43,230 bases of DNA from Ruegeria sp. Ofav3-42 (GTDB taxonomy: Bacteria; Pseudomonadota; Alphaproteobacteria; Rhodobacterales; Rhodobacteraceae): assembly GCF_022347725.1 (NCBI RefSeq), contig NZ_JAKRGB010000023.1, positions 1-43,230 on the forward strand, in the 5' to 3' direction. Made by a program: the position numbers and the translations under genes. Shown in pieces: positions 8,005 through 16,390 of this stretch (within the stretch, counting starts at the first letter, position 1; the number at the start of each line of letters is the position of its first letter). The notes beneath the pieces were generated by a model, which did not search any database, was not told where the DNA came from, and saw only the letters and a list, made by a program, of their open reading frames with translations.

Positions 8005-8475
8005 AAATGTGTAGTCCGCGACGATCAGGAAAGTCCGCAGCTTGTGAGTTTACAGCTTCAAAATCGTTGCGCTTTGCATGAATGGTCGGAAACCGCGCTG
8101 CGCCGCGCCATGGAACTTCTTGCTTGCCCAGGGTACCTGGCACTGCGAGCGCGCGCAGCTAGATTTTGACACTTCCGCTCAGGGTTTTTCGCGATGATCA
8201 GCGAAAGTGCAGAATGCAAACCTGTGACGTGAGATTAAGCGTCGAGGAACGGCCTGCTCTGAAACCCGATTTTCCTGCCATTTGTGATTAGAGTTTTCCG
8301 GGACGAATCCTTGGCTGGGAAAAGGAACGGAAGCGATGAAAGCAGCGCGTCAGACAGGCCGTTCGCTGCGAGCGCAAAATCTCAGTCCCGCCGAGCTTAC
8401 AGATCGCAAGTTTATCACAACCTGGCGGAAGCCACAGATCATCAACAACGATTTCTCTGAATCATGGCAATCCCC
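8005..8475. other. Gene-poor spacer with a possible decayed IS3 left end
   Basis: No convincing gene is present. The stretch from about 8255 to 8345 (GTGATTAGAGTTTTCC, then CTTGGCTGGGA and an ATG at 8336 followed by AAAGC) is reminiscent of the leader and orfA start of IS3-family elements found in this bacterial group. The reading frame that follows does not give a recognisable transposase, so this is at best a decayed remnant. The comparison is from memory. Confidence 0.25.
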
Positions 8476-9495
8476 TTATGCCCAAAACCCTGCTACACGC
8501 TCTACCAGCCAAAAGGAAGCAATCCCGCCGACTACATAGCTCGTCGCTGTATTCCAGATTTGCCCATTCTCCAATCTCAAGTGAGCAAACACGGGTATCA
8601 TCCGAGACAGCGCGGCACCGAGCAGCAATACTACCGCGACGAACAGGATCTGACCAATCTCAACTCCGATGTTAAAGCCGAGCAGTGCAACAAAAATATC
8701 GCCTTCAGGTAACCCAATCTCACTCAGAGCACCGGCAAAGCCCAGACCGTGCAGCAGCCCGAACGAAAACGAGACAATCCATGGCCACCGCTCGGACAGG
8801 CGTGAACCAGAGGAATTTCGTTTCGCGATTTCCACCGCAAGAAAGACAATGGAGAGGGCAATGACCGCTTCGACCGGCGGAGACGGAACGTGCACCAGCC
8901 CCAGAGATGCCAGCGCCAAGGTGATGCTGTGGGCCAAGGTGAAGGCCGTAATAGCACCCAACAACCGCCAGCGATCGCGGATCAGTACCAGCAGGGCAAA
9001 GACAAAAAGAAGATGGTCAAAACCCTCAAGAATGTGGTCGGTGCCTAATCCGATGTATGTCAGCAGAACCGAGAAAGATGAGACATCGGTAGGAACCTCA
9101 AAGACTGTCTGGTCAGGTATCAAACGCGCGCTTACTTCCGGCAGATCCATGAGATCCAATCGAATGAGCACATCGGTCTGAGTGTCCTGAAGTCCGGGAA
9201 TGGAAATCAGATCGCCCGCCAACTCATGTGAACATTGAGTGGTCCAATCTGAAATCCACGCCGATCCGTCATACCAAGGCTGTGGAGGTGATGCCGTTTC
9301 GCAGTGCTCGGGAAGTAAAACGCTGATCGCCATTGGTTTTTGGCGGACATCCGGTTTCCGCCAGAACAGGCGGTACACGTCCGGCGACCTTTCGGTGATC
9401 TGCAAGTATCCGGGCTCGAGCGCATGGGCTTTTACAACCGATGGCAACAGAGCTGGCAGCACCAAAGTGGTGATGCAGACAATTATAATCCGCAT
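8476..9495 (-). CDS. HupE/UreJ-family membrane protein
   Basis: A 339-residue protein with a signal peptide (MRIIIVCITTLVLPALL, then AHA), an extracytoplasmic beta-rich part of about 120 residues, and a C-terminal HupE/UreJ domain. The latter has the hallmark GFDHLLFVFALLVL, then TAFTLAHSITLALASLG, then VEAVIALSIVFLAVEIAKR and FSFGLLHGLGFAGAL. Conserved membrane His and Asp residues fit a metal-related (nickel/cobalt) permease-like role, which is established for related HupE/UreJ members and not shown here. The start overlaps the stop of the parvulin gene (ATGA), so the two are coupled. Confidence 0.8.
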   Translation of the reverse strand: MRIIIVCITTLVLPALLPSVVKAHALEPGYLQITERSPDVYRLFWRKPDVRQKPMAISVLLPEHCETASPPQPWYDGSAWISDWTTQCSHELAGDLISIPGLQDTQTDVLIRLDLMDLPEVSARLIPDQTVFEVPTDVSSFSVLLTYIGLGTDHILEGFDHLLFVFALLVLIRDRWRLLGAITAFTLAHSITLALASLGLVHVPSPPVEAVIALSIVFLAVEIAKRNSSGSRLSERWPWIVSFSFGLLHGLGFAGALSEIGLPEGDIFVALLGFNIGVEIGQILFVAVVLLLGAALSRMIPVFAHLRLENGQIWNTATSYVVGGIASFWLVERVAGFWA

Positions 9496-10337
9496 CAGTC
9501 CGTTTCCTGATCAGTTTGAGCCACAATTATCTGATATTTGGCCTCGAGTCTCTGCGCGAAGGCTTCCTTGGCTTCTTCTTGTGTGGCCTCGCGCCATTTC
9601 GCGATGACTTGCGGCTCCACCTCTTCAATATTCTGCAATTCCGCGTCCTGTTTTTCGATCACACGCACAACATGCAGGCCAAAGGCCGAGCGAACCGGTC
9701 CCCCCCATGTGCCAATGGGCATTCCCTCCAGCCCCTCCGCGAATCCCGGGCCAAAGACGCCATCAATTTTCGCGCCGGTAGAAAGCGCCATTTCAGATGG
9801 TAATAGACTGGATCGCTTCACGCTTTTGGGGCTCTTTCCGGCGTTCAGATCGTCGAACAATGCGTTCAGGTCGAGAACAGCGCCCTCATCCATAAGAATT
9901 TGCTGAAATGCGATCTGTTGTGGTTGAACAAATTCTGTCTCGTTGGCCTCGTAGAACTTGTTCAGATCCTCTTTGGTTTGCGGCTGCGCCGTAGAAACCG
10001 ATGCCGCAATGAAATCCATCTTTTGGCGTAACCGGTTGCGAACAACCGCGTCATTTTCATCCATGCGCAACGCTTTGGCTTCACGCACCATGATTTCGTC
10101 GCGAACGAGGTTCGTAATCAACGTGTCCAACTCTTCCGAAGTTGGGTTCCGCCGCCAGGTCACCTCAAAGCGGTTTCGCAAAAACTCGATATCATCCTGG
10201 GTAATTTCGATGGTCAGATCATCTGGCTCAGATTCCATGCCGTTCGCCAGGTAAAACAAACCGAAAATTCCAACTCCAATCAGAAGAAAATGGAGGAAAG
10301 GTTCGTTTAGGGCTCGGCGCAGTGGGCTTTGAGGCAT
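9495..10337 (-). CDS. Membrane-anchored parvulin-type peptidyl-prolyl isomerase
   Basis: The frame extends upstream to 10433, but ATG at 10337 (MPQSPLRRALNEPFLHF) directly precedes an anchor helix (FLHFLLIGVGIFGLFYLA), so I place the start there (280 residues). A SurA-like N-terminal helical region (about residues 40-120) is followed by a parvulin/PpiC domain (EFVQPQQIAFQQI, then GPVRSAFGLHVVRV near residue 230). It should act as a periplasmic folding catalyst tethered to the inner membrane. It overlaps the HupE/UreJ gene and may assist that protein's large extracytoplasmic domain (inference). Confidence 0.8.
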   Translation of the reverse strand: MPQSPLRRALNEPFLHFLLIGVGIFGLFYLANGMESEPDDLTIEITQDDIEFLRNRFEVTWRRNPTSEELDTLITNLVRDEIMVREAKALRMDENDAVVRNRLRQKMDFIAASVSTAQPQTKEDLNKFYEANETEFVQPQQIAFQQILMDEGAVLDLNALFDDLNAGKSPKSVKRSSLLPSEMALSTGAKIDGVFGPGFAEGLEGMPIGTWGGPVRSAFGLHVVRVIEKQDAELQNIEEVEPQVIAKWREATQEEAKEAFAQRLEAKYQIIVAQTDQETD

Positions 10338-10481
10338 AATTGATAAGTCCGTTTTGTATAACAAAAATCCGTCAGTACACAGCTGCGGGGCGCGACACGT
10401 GTCGGCCCCGCACTCCGTGAGAGAGTGGCGCAAGTTCGCCGGCGATTCAGGGGACCGTGGGACTGGTGACCTGAATTGGCG

Positions 10482-10532
10482 ATCCGCTCAAATAGCCAAA
10501 GGGGTCGGCTGAAATTGGCTTTTTGAGCGGAT
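10482..10532. repeat. 18-bp inverted repeat with one mismatch
   Basis: ATCCGCTCAAATAGCCAA at 10482-10499 is mirrored by TTGGCTTTTTGAGCGGAT at 10515-10532 (17 of 18 pair, 15-base loop). No T-tract follows on either strand, so it is not a typical intrinsic terminator. It lies between the TRAP permease stump and the parvulin gene and could be a bidirectional terminator, a recombination scar or a small mobile-repeat remnant. Confidence 0.7.
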
Positions 10533-10618
10533 GAGCGATTACGCTCTGACCGGCTTAATCAACTTGGCAGAATTGGATTGCACAATTTTGAGCAGTTGAG
10601 CAAAAAAGTCGAATTTCT

Positions 10619-11017
10619 TCAAAGAAAAAACAAGGACAAATCAGGGACAAGCGTGATGACGATCAAGCCGATGAGCATCAAACCGACAAATGGTATGACG
10701 CTGCGCATGATCAACCCGAGTTTTTCATGGAATGCGCCTTGTGCGACGATCAGGTTGATGCCCATTGGTGGGGTCAAAAAGCCGATCTCAAGGTTCACGA
10801 TCATGATGATGCCCAAATGGATTGGATCGACACCAAAGTTGCGGCCCAAGGCCACCAGTAGCGGGGCCAGAATTACTATCGCCGACATTGCGTCCATCAG
10901 GCAGCCAACGATTAACAGAAGGACATTCACTGCAAATAGAAACGTGAGTTTCGAGTCGATGAACGTGCCAACCGGTATTGCCAAGTTGTTCAGGCTGAGT
11001 GATCCAGCTATGTGGCG
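10619..11017 (-). pseudogene. dctM: TRAP transporter large permease (DctM), C-terminal stump
   Basis: The minus frame reads AGSLSLNNLAIPVGTFID, then LLLIVGCLMDAMSAIVILAP, then HLGIIMIVNLEIGFLTPPMG, ending VTLVPDLSLFF-like at a stop at 10619. This is the last approximately 125 residues of a TRAP-T large (M) subunit, normally about 430 residues, which imports organic acids or similar anions. Everything upstream is lost at the junction with an IS6 transposase at about 11017-11039. No small permease or solute-binding subunit is left in the window. The remaining piece could not transport anything. Confidence 0.85.
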
Positions 11018-11038
11018 CTAATGAACATCCCAACGATC

Positions 11039-11593
11039 ATGCCACGCCTTAAAGGCTTTCGTTTTCCGCGTGAGATCATTGCTTACGCGGTGTGGGCTTA
11101 CCATCGCTTTGCGTTGAGCACTGCTGACGTCGAGGATCTGTTGGCCGCGAGGGGCGTGATCGTCAGCCGGGAAGCAGTTCGGCTGTGGGTCAATCGCTTT
11201 GGTCGACACTTTGCAGATTGCGTCAGGCGCGATCGTCAAAGGCCGAATGACAGGTGGCACATGGATGAGGTTGTGATCATGATCCGAGGCAAGAAGCACT
11301 GGTTGTGGCGCGCGATCGCCGCAAACGGCGACACGCTCGACATTCTCGTGCAGACTCGCCGAAACGCGAAAGCTGCAAGGCGCTTCTTCAGGTGGCTGGT
11401 TGCCAAATTCGGCGAACCCAGAGTCGTCATTACAGACAAACTGCGCAGCTATATCAAACCAATCAATGTACCGGCACCTGACGCTGACCACCGAGCCCAC
11501 AAAGGCCTCAATAACGCGATCGAAGTCTCACGGCAACAACTTGGCAATACCCATCGAAGTTGCGAACATGATCCGAAAACGCCAGTTCTTTGA
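11039..11593 (+). pseudogene. IS6-family transposase, 3'-truncated
   Basis: From ATG at 11039 the frame reads MPRLKGFRFPREIIAYAVWA and continues through the helix-turn-helix, the first catalytic Asp in WHMDEVV and the second in VVITDKLRSY, to HKGLNNAIE at about 11515. It then leaves the family before the catalytic Glu and stops at 11593. The gene is therefore catalytically dead. A short stretch in the next frame (11545-11600) might be displaced C-terminal sequence. The element truncated the TRAP permease gene on its left. It shares its opening with the tiny remnant at 38611, in the same orientation. Confidence 0.85.
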
Positions 11594-12315
11594 CACGACG
11601 AATTCTGGTTTCAGCAATTTGCCCAACTGGCAGGATACGTGTGTCTTGCGAGAAGCCGACAATCGCTTCATCAGTAGTTTTCGGCATAGCCAGACAACTC
11701 AACGCGGTAAGATTTTTGCAGCAAAACCAGTGAATAGAAGTTAATTGACTAAGAAAAGATAAACTCGTCGATCAGCAAAATTGGCTTCTGCGGCTTAGGT
11801 TCTGAAGCCTTTTGAACGGGTGCCGTCGTAGGCGCAACATCCGCGGATGCCGCGGCTTTGGCCTGGCCTTTTCGAAGTTCAAGTTGATTCAACAAGAAGA
11901 AAACACCTGCCCTTTGACCCCTCAAAGCCTCAGGTACAGTTACTGGCCAAACCTGTACTTTCTTTGGAGAGTTCTTCATCAAAGGAACCTTCGGGACCAA
12001 GCTGCTTTGCAACACAGTATTTAAAAAGAAGTGCAAGTTGGATGACAAAATACAATTTTTGCGAGTGGCGTGTCTTTTCTACCAAAAAGCCAAATCCATA
12101 GCATTTGAGCCGATTTGGAAACAAACGACGAAATCGATGTGCCTGAACCGACCCCGCACGATGACGCATTTGCAAAATTCCCTACGCGCGGCCCCTGCGA
12201 ACGCCAGAACACTTACTTGCACATTCTGCAAAACTTGGCGAAGGCAGGATTAAGCAACCCACGATCTGCTTTTCCAAAAAGCGTGTGCCAACTGATCCGT
12301 CAAAGGGTTTGAGCA
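11594..12315. other. Degenerate DNA with no recognised gene
   Basis: Only short overlapping frames occur on both strands. The longest is a 99-codon minus frame at 11749-12048 (MSSNLHFFLNTVLQ..., ending ILLIDEFIFS, with an Ala/Pro/Lys-rich middle). It matches no family I know, has no clear ribosome site, and lies between a dead IS6 element and a dead exporter gene. I treat it as decayed sequence rather than a gene. Confidence 0.4.
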
Positions 12316-13547
12316 AGCAGCGAGGTCTTCCGGGGTGTATTGATCAAGAATGGCTCCATCCAATCGGATACGGCCGCTTGTCGGAGACCAAACTCCGGTC
12401 GATACACGCGCCAATGTGGATTTTCCAGAACCCGAAGGGCCGATCACACCAACGGCCTGACCGGGTTCAACTTTGAAATTGACAATCCGACGCGACGCTT
12501 GTGTCGCCCCGGTGGAACCCCGTCAGATGCTGAACTTCAACCAGAGCTTTCAGGCGCGGCAATGTGGTTCTCGGAGCGCTGATTGAAATTTCAGCCAGCA
12601 CCCTGGCCAATTTCTGCCATCCGCTTCTGGCGCGCTGCACCAGAGCCCATTAGCCGATCACCAGATCGACCGGAGCAAGCCCACGTCCCATCAGGATTGA
12701 TGCTGCGATCATGACACCCGGCGACATCTGGCCCAACAAAACCAAATATACGCCAAGACCCAGCATTGCGGACCGCAAAAACAACCGGAGTTTCTTCCAA
12801 GCGGTAGAAACTGAACCGCCCATATCATTGGCGTGCGCGCTTCTTACAGTGCAATGACGTGAGCCCGATGCCAACGGGTGACAAAATTGCCCTGCATACC
12901 CAGGCTCCGAACCATTTCAGCCTCAGAGACGGGCTAATCGGCCCTGCGGTCCGCCGCGTAACATGCCATACCCGCCCTGGCTCGGGCCGCTCGTGTCGTG
13001 GTCTGAATAAGGATAGTGACCACGATCAGGACAAACCCGCCTGCGAGAGCCAAAACACCAAGCCATGGACGAAACATCGCAATGCCCAACAGAAAAATCG
13101 GGGTCCATGGAAGATCAAACAGTGCAACATGTATACCGGCGAGGAAAAGAAGCGTTGAACGGCCTCCAGGTCTTTCTACTGGTTCTCGGTTTGGTGCGTA
13201 TTGTTTTCCCGCACCGCCTTGCGGAGGATTGCGTCGAAAACCCGTTTGTCCAGCTTAACCTGAAACTTGGCCCCCAACCGGGCCAAAACGCGACCCCGAG
13301 CCCAATCCAGAATGCCCATCATGAGGAACTGGAATGACATCAACAGGACTAAGGCGGCCAGCGTTTCTTCCGACCGACTGCCCAGTACGCGATCATAGAT
13401 CTGCAGCATGAAAGGTGGGCCGATCAGCTTCAGCAGGTTCACAAATGTGCTGAACAAACGAACGCACCAAAGCAAACTCCGGCTTTCTCGGCGAATAGCA
13501 TTTAACGCCTTAAATCCGGACGTGCGGTCTGACTTCAGCATCCGCAC
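12316..13547 (-). pseudogene. Type I secretion ATPase/permease (PrtD/AprD-like), multiply frameshifted
   Basis: Successive minus frames give the order of a PrtD-type exporter. A membrane N-terminus reads FMLQIYDRVLGSRSEETLAA then LDWARGRVLARLGAKFQVKL (13176-13547); membrane segments read FDLPWTPIFLLGIAMFRPWL and MLGLGVYLVLLGQMSPGVMI (about 12700-13140); the ATPase Walker A reads GVIGPSGSGKSTLARV at about 12400-12450. Homology stops at TPEDLAA (about 12316), before the signature and Walker B motifs. At least three frame changes and an in-frame stop break it. Intact relatives export RTX-type proteins with HlyD and TolC partners; none remain here. Confidence 0.85.
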
Positions 13548-13872
13548 CTCCGTTGACAGAAAGTATTCTGAGAGCCCGCCATAGCGATGACCAAATCAAC
13601 TAATTAAAACACTAGGTTCTGGACTTCGGTAACGAGCCTGTCCCAGTCAAGCTGTTTTGCGCAGAATGCTTGAACCGCCAAGGCGGTGTAACTTTATCTT
13701 GTTCGTGTTCGCCCTGCGTTCTGTCGCGGCCTACGGGTGAGATCCTTTGGGTACATGCCTGGGGTCGTGGTCAACGCTTTGGTTGCCAGCACGTTGCTGG
13801 TCCGATGTAATTCCGATGTGCCCATCTCATTGGCGTGCTGGATTGAAGTCAGCGACTGTCCTGACCACGGCA

Positions 13873-14968
13873 TCATCGGAACCACGTCCCTGCGGGACCT
13901 CCAAAGCCTGCGATCATGCAGGCGAAGGGTGGGTTAACAGACGGCCAAGCCATTTTCGATGCGACATCAGGTTGGGCCTCAGTACCCTCAACCCAAATTC
14001 GATGGAGGATGACAGCAATACGCCGCGCAAGGGTGACCATCGCAATTTTACGGCCTCGGTGCTGGGCGATCTGGGCCCCCATGCTCGCAGCCATGTCGAG
14101 CGTCCGCGGTTCATCATGACAGTTGCAGCCTGGCACAACGCCCGCTTCAGATTGATATCCCCGGCCTTGGAAATGCACCCGAGACGTCGCGCTCATCGGA
14201 TTGATTGCGCGAAGGCGTCAGGCCAATCCAAGGACCGACCCTCTTCGAAGATCAGAAGCGCGCTGGATCATCGACGGCTGCACGGAAGGTTAACGCCACG
14301 ACCGCACAGATCCTCGGCATCGTCATCAAACGGAGGCAAACCGGATCGTCCTAGGTAAGCTGGCGTACCTGATTCTCAAGGTTTGCAAACGCCTGTCGCA
14401 GGGCAGCTCTGGCTCGCAGCATTGGCTCAGTCGCGGTCTCCAGAATGAGGTTGCCTTCCGCCACTCCCGTATGCGGGCCTCGAACCTGCCGCGAGAGATC
14501 GCACCGACCTTGAGTCCAAAGTTCCGTAGCATGCCTCTCAGCGACAACTCCAATGCAATCATATTCTGCTGAATGGATTTTCGAGCGCCGCGTACAGCGC
14601 GAGCTTCCTGAGTAGAGATGGATTTCAGTGAACAGGGCGAAGCCAGCCAAGATGAAGCAGGCCGCAATCCTTTCGGCATCCCGCCGATCCGTCTTGATTG
14701 GCATCGCTTTCAGCGCCCTTTTGACCTGACAGGTTTCCATAAGCACAGCATCCGGGCCCAACTCTGCCAACCCCCGACGCAATCATTGCGACAAAGGCTC
14801 AGCTTCAAGACCAATCGCTGCGATACCGCCACCCAAACCGCTCAACCCACGGACCAGTACCTCCGGATCGCTCGCGGCCTCGGCCTACTTGATGATCTCA
14901 CCATGCTCGCTGATCACGCAGATTGCGGTCTTCGCGAGCGATGCATCTAAACCAACAAACAGTCTCAT
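13873..14968 (-). pseudogene. IS110-family transposase, frameshifted
   Basis: An ATG at 14968 opens MRLFVGLDAS-like sequence. Further down, in shifting minus frames, come RGLAELGPDAVLMETCQVK, ALKAMPIKTDRRDAERIA, QNMIALELSLRGMLRNFGLK, TATEPMLRARAALRQAF and CQAATVMMNRGRSTWL, ending with VTLARRIAVILHRIWVEG near 13950. This is the full order of an IS110 DEDD transposase of about 340 residues, broken by several frameshifts. Flanking non-coding sequence typical of the element seems to extend to about 13690 on the left. Confidence 0.85.
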
Positions 14969-15060
14969 CCCGTACTCCTTCGTATGGGTTCAATACGGGA
15001 ATGGCGGCAGAGCAGTGACAATCCGATAAGTGGTAACGGCGATGCGCGACGCAGGTCCCG

Positions 15061-15911
15061 TTACGGCATCTCATTGATTAACAACCAGAACAATACGGTA
15101 GCGGCCAGAGAAATAGCTGAGAGGAAGACCTTCGGGCATCTGTCATAGCGAATGGCCACACGGCACCAATCCTTAAGGCGCCCGAACATGATCTCAATCC
15201 TGTTTCGTCGTTTATAGCGGTGCTTTTCGTAGCGGACAGGTTTGTCGCGCGATTTTCGGCCTGGAATGCAGGGCCTTATTCCCTTACCCGTCAGGGCTTC
15301 GCGAAACCAATCCGCATCATGGCAGCGAGCACGCAACAGCCAATCAGCCGATGGATGGCTGTTCACCAAAGCCCTGAACCCCGTGTAATCGCTCACCTGC
15401 CCGGCGGATATGAAGAAACTTACCGGGCGTCCGATGCTGTCAGGAATGGCGTGCAATTTCGCATTCATGCCGCCCTTTGTCCGGCCCTCTCGGCTGCATC
15501 CTCAGGATGCGCCTGCCGGGCAGCGGATCAGCCTGCCGCCCCCTATTTCAACCGCAGGCTGGAGGCCGTGCGGTGCGCTTTGAGGCATGTTGTGCCTACT
15601 GCCCGGCAGGGCATTGCGCAGCAATGTCCCGAGAGGGGATCATGATGGTCTTGTGATCGGTTCCTACCGCAGCCAGCCCGGCCATGATCCGAGCGAACAC
15701 ATCATATCGCTCCATCGTTTCCAGCGGTTGTACAGCGTCTTTGGCGGCCCATACTCACGAGGGCATCGGACCACCTCAACCCATTGCGATTGAGAAATTA
15801 ATCCCACTCAACACACGCCGGTCATCAACCCTCGGCTTACCGCAGGACTTGGGGGAAATAGGGCTCCAGACGCGCCTTCTGCGCATCGCTCAGCCAGAAT
15901 AGATCAGACAT
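15061..15911 (-). pseudogene. IS5-family (IS427-like) transposase, frameshifted
   Basis: ATG at 15911 gives MSDLFWLSDAQKARLEPYFP, then a frameshift and KPRVDDRRVLSGINF. After more breaks a long frame (15061-15468) reads MNAKLHAIPDSIGRPVSFFI, GIRPCIPGRKSRDKP and NRIEIMFGRLKDW, ending at TAA 15061. Members of this group normally make the protein from two overlapping frames, but the extra stops in the first half show decay. Its start codon abuts the stop codon of the quinone-reductase pseudogene (15913), so it probably inserted there or deleted up to it. Confidence 0.85.
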
Positions 15912-15912
15912 G

Positions 15913-16302
15913 TCACCGCTCGTTTTTCGAACCGGGAATCACGCCGCGCGTGCGCAGATCATCCTTGCTGATATAGTTAAAAACCGAAAACGGGCACAGG
16001 CAGGCATTCTTTTGTGTTATCTCGATTTCGGGCAACAACGTCTCGCTCCGGTCTATACCGCCATAGAGGAGGATCACAGTGTCCTGTCCCGGCGCGTCCT
16101 TGTAATCCTGCACAATGCTACAGCCAATAGGGTCGTAAGTAATGCGCGTTCCTTTTCCGTCAAATACGCGGTTGGCGATTTCTTACAGGTTGTCGCTGTC
16201 CTGAACGATCACATGGTCGTATCTCAGTGTCAAAAGCGCTTCGCGTTTGGCTGAGGTGCGGCCGGCGGCAATTGAGGTCGCACCGATCTTGCGGGCTGAG
16301 CG
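15913..16302 (-). pseudogene. MDR-family NADPH:quinone reductase / zinc-type alcohol dehydrogenase fragment
   Basis: One 130-codon minus frame reads RKIGATSIAAGRTSAKREAL, then LTLRYDHVIVQDSDNL, an in-frame TAA at 16183-16185, and then FDGKGTRITYDPIGCSIVQD and DTVILLYGGI. This is the NADP-binding half of a medium-chain dehydrogenase/reductase (quinone oxidoreductase-like): the GATS(I)AA cofactor loop, the R-T-S-A-K-R cofactor-phosphate site and the FDPIGG-like strand. The N-terminal catalytic domain is missing and the C-terminus is foreign. It lies between IS5 and the intact pyridine cluster. Confidence 0.7.
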
Positions 16303-16390
16303 TCATGGGGCCAGCGTTTGCAACAGATCACGCCACAGCTTGAGGATATCTGCCGCGCCCAAAAGGGCGCGACGGTAAGTGAGGTCCAGG

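Noticed and set aside
8336..8539. Plus-strand frame of 67 codons as IS3 orfA
   Set aside because: The leader resembles an IS3 element but the protein does not read as a transposase and overlaps the end of the HupE/UreJ gene.
11749..12048. 99-codon minus-strand frame as a gene
   Set aside because: No family match, no ribosome site, lies among dead elements; described only as part of the degenerate stretch.
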